DNA of 64,000 nucleotides. It comes from Durusdinium trenchii. Taxonomy: Eukaryota > Sar > Dinophyceae > Suessiales > Symbiodiniaceae. The translations under genes and the position numbers were made by a program. Of the stretch, positions 62,498-64,000 are shown piece after piece. How positions within the stretch are numbered: the stretch's first letter is position 1; each line of letters opens with the position of its first letter. Location: NCBI GenBank assembly GCA_963970005.1, contig CAXAMN010018557.1, positions 695,572-759,571 on the forward strand, given 5' to 3'. A model generated the notes under the pieces. It did no database searches and was not told where the DNA came from. It saw nothing but the letters and a program-made list of their open reading frames with translations.

Positions 62498-64000
62498 TTG
62501 CAATGAAAAATAAACATGAAATCCTAACCTTGCAATGTTCAATCATGTTTCTATAAAATAGAATACCAACCTCTCTTGCCATTGCTGCCTAATTTTCCTC
62601 GAAAATGGTATACTCAGCCTTGCAGTGTCCACCGACTTGTCTATAGAATGAGGACCGACCCTGGCTGTTTCCCCCACTTCTCTATAGAATGAAAACCAAC
62701 CCTGGCTGTTTCAATTAGATAATTCAGATTTTGAGCCTACAATTCTGTTACATTAGTGCCTTCATGGTTGACCCCCTTTATTCTATAGAGAAACTATGCC
62801 GTACACTACAAGGGTTGACAGCTAGATTCTATAGTGGGGCACTTTGCTACCAGAGGTTGGTAGACCGGTTTATCACTATAGAATGGCGTTCTCAACCCCC
62901 ACGCGTTGTAGCAAGGGGTATACAGTATATATATATATACACTGAGAGCTGAAAAGCCTCGTACACTCCCAGCCAAGCACAGGCACTGCCGATTTCACCG
63001 ACCTGACGCTGCTCAATTCGGGCACAGCTGACCGACCGTGCATTTGGTAGCAAAAGGATGCGAAAAGGGGGAATCGGTGTATTGGTGGTCAAGTCATGTC
63101 AGGCCAACACGGTCTGCCATGTAAGGGGCAAGCTCTTCCCAGCCTTTGATTGGGAGTCCTGCATCCGAATATCGCTGGGCTCAAGTTGACACGTCATTCT
63201 GGTGGCGTGCTCAGTAGCTAGCTGGTGGCTTGTGGGTTGCTTTACGTTGGCTGCAGAGATGCTGAGCGGGGATCTCAAGCAAAGTAGACTAAAGAACTGT
63301 GAAGAACTGGGAACTGTGCAGTTGGGACGCAAGTACATCCGAAGGACTAGCAGCTTTAGAAGATATGCAAGAGCAGTTGTGTTGTGTTCATTGCTCGTTC
63401 ACATCAAACGTTCATAGAATGCATAACCAGTGCATCATGAATACTTACTCTACAGTGACAAAGGTTGTTTGATCAAGAATGCAGATGGATCGGACTCTAT
63501 ACAAAGTTTCTGTTCCCTTTGCGCAGAGTTTTGCCTTTGCTGAGTCGCTGAGGCCGTGCAATCCACAGCGAATTCCTTCCAAATATCCAGCATGATTTAG
63601 CTGAGCCAGGCCAAGACTGAGACATCAGATGTACGGGACCTCGGTCTGGGAATCTCCAGGCTCCTCTTCGGCAGCGGATTTCTTATTTAGCCGACCGCAA
63701 GATCAGGAGGCGAGGCACTTTCGACCTGGCCACCGGCCTGCGGATTAACATGGAAGCAACGCAGTAAATATATGTCATGGGTGAGCCCGAAACCTCTATG
63801 GAGATTAGATTGATTATCTGGCCTGACATGCTTCTGTTACTGCTTAGTTGGTGCACTGGTTGCTTCGCCACTTCGCCAGGTGGCCCTCTTGAAGCGTGAT
63901 CATCCAACTCATCCGACGCAGGCTCGCAGAATTCTAGCAAAGACTATTATTGCCAGCATGGAGTAAGGACGCTAAAGTCAGGCAAATGTTCACGGTTGAC

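Larger units (their letters stand above)
62037..62881. repeat. CTATAG palindrome cluster
   Basis: CTATAG occurs at 62037, 62092, 62194, 62249, 62338, 62470, 62641, 62682, 62783, 62828 and 62876, mostly as TCTATAGA or CTATAGAATG. That is eleven in 845 bp where well under one is expected by chance. Several TTTATAGAG variants lie between them. Confidence 0.85.
54240..64000. other. Non-coding or unrecognised region, right end
   Basis: No gene is supported. Contains several CTAG-type dispersed repeats (54657-54735, 56240-56394, 61431-61507, 61755-61786), a CTATAG-rich cluster (62037-62881) with a 96-bp duplication, and a TA tract (62925-62940). A GC-rich patch near 60540-60610 has no clear coding content. 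Confidence 0.55.

Overview
The window looks like nuclear DNA of a dinoflagellate, most likely a Symbiodiniaceae-type genome. The grounds are sequences matching the 3' part of the dinoflagellate spliced leader (SL) in several places, long stretches without recognisable genes but full of microsatellites and dispersed short repeats, a retroposon-like single-exon PDZ gene, and retroelements with DNA-methyltransferase-like domains of the kind reported from this lineage. No bacterial operons, organelle genes, rRNA or CRISPR arrays were found.

The main feature is a complete 13,505-bp Ty1/copia-type LTR retrotransposon (8372-21876). Its two 109-bp LTRs are identical, start TG and end CA, and are bounded by a 5-bp target duplication (GCATC). 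It carries two very long intact ORFs. ORF1 (2677 aa) is a Gag-Pol polyprotein: two CCCH zinc fingers, aspartic protease, HHCC and DDE integrase, YVDD reverse transcriptase, RNase H with a large insertion, and a C-terminal cytosine-methyltransferase-like module. ORF2 (1508 aa) combines an SGNH/GDSL-hydrolase-like domain, a region that aligns motif by motif with the KptA/Tpt1 RNA 2'-phosphotransferase family, a zinc ribbon and a Trp/Ser/Arg-rich tail. About 21 copies of a roughly 19-nt hairpin (7-bp stem, GGGA tetraloop, one bulged base at a fixed place on the 3' side) are scattered through both ORFs, the inter-ORF gap and the 3' UTR. Their stem sequences vary but stay complementary. The leader holds a primer-binding site resembling the complement of a tRNA-Ile anticodon arm and a hairpin with a palindromic loop like a retroviral dimerisation site. 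All this points to a young and probably autonomous element with an undescribed RNA-level signalling or packaging system.

A second, decayed element spans about 36713-43812. It begins with a near-complete SL relic and contains frameshifted remains of an unrecognised ORF, a tyrosine recombinase, a Gag-like zinc-finger ORF, a methyltransferase motif-I fragment and a DIRS-type RNase H. No reverse transcriptase core is visible. It ends in two 175-bp direct repeats, each with a 36-bp palindrome. An intact PDZ-like gene lies at 53788-54228 just after an SL-like remnant.

The rest (1-8366, 21882-36712, 43813-53760, 54240-64000) holds no gene I can support. It contains microsatellites, a 40-bp tandem array and its dispersed copies, CTAGTAG-type interspersed repeats, a fold-back repeat family present twice, and a cluster of CTATAG palindromes near 62.0-62.9 kb.
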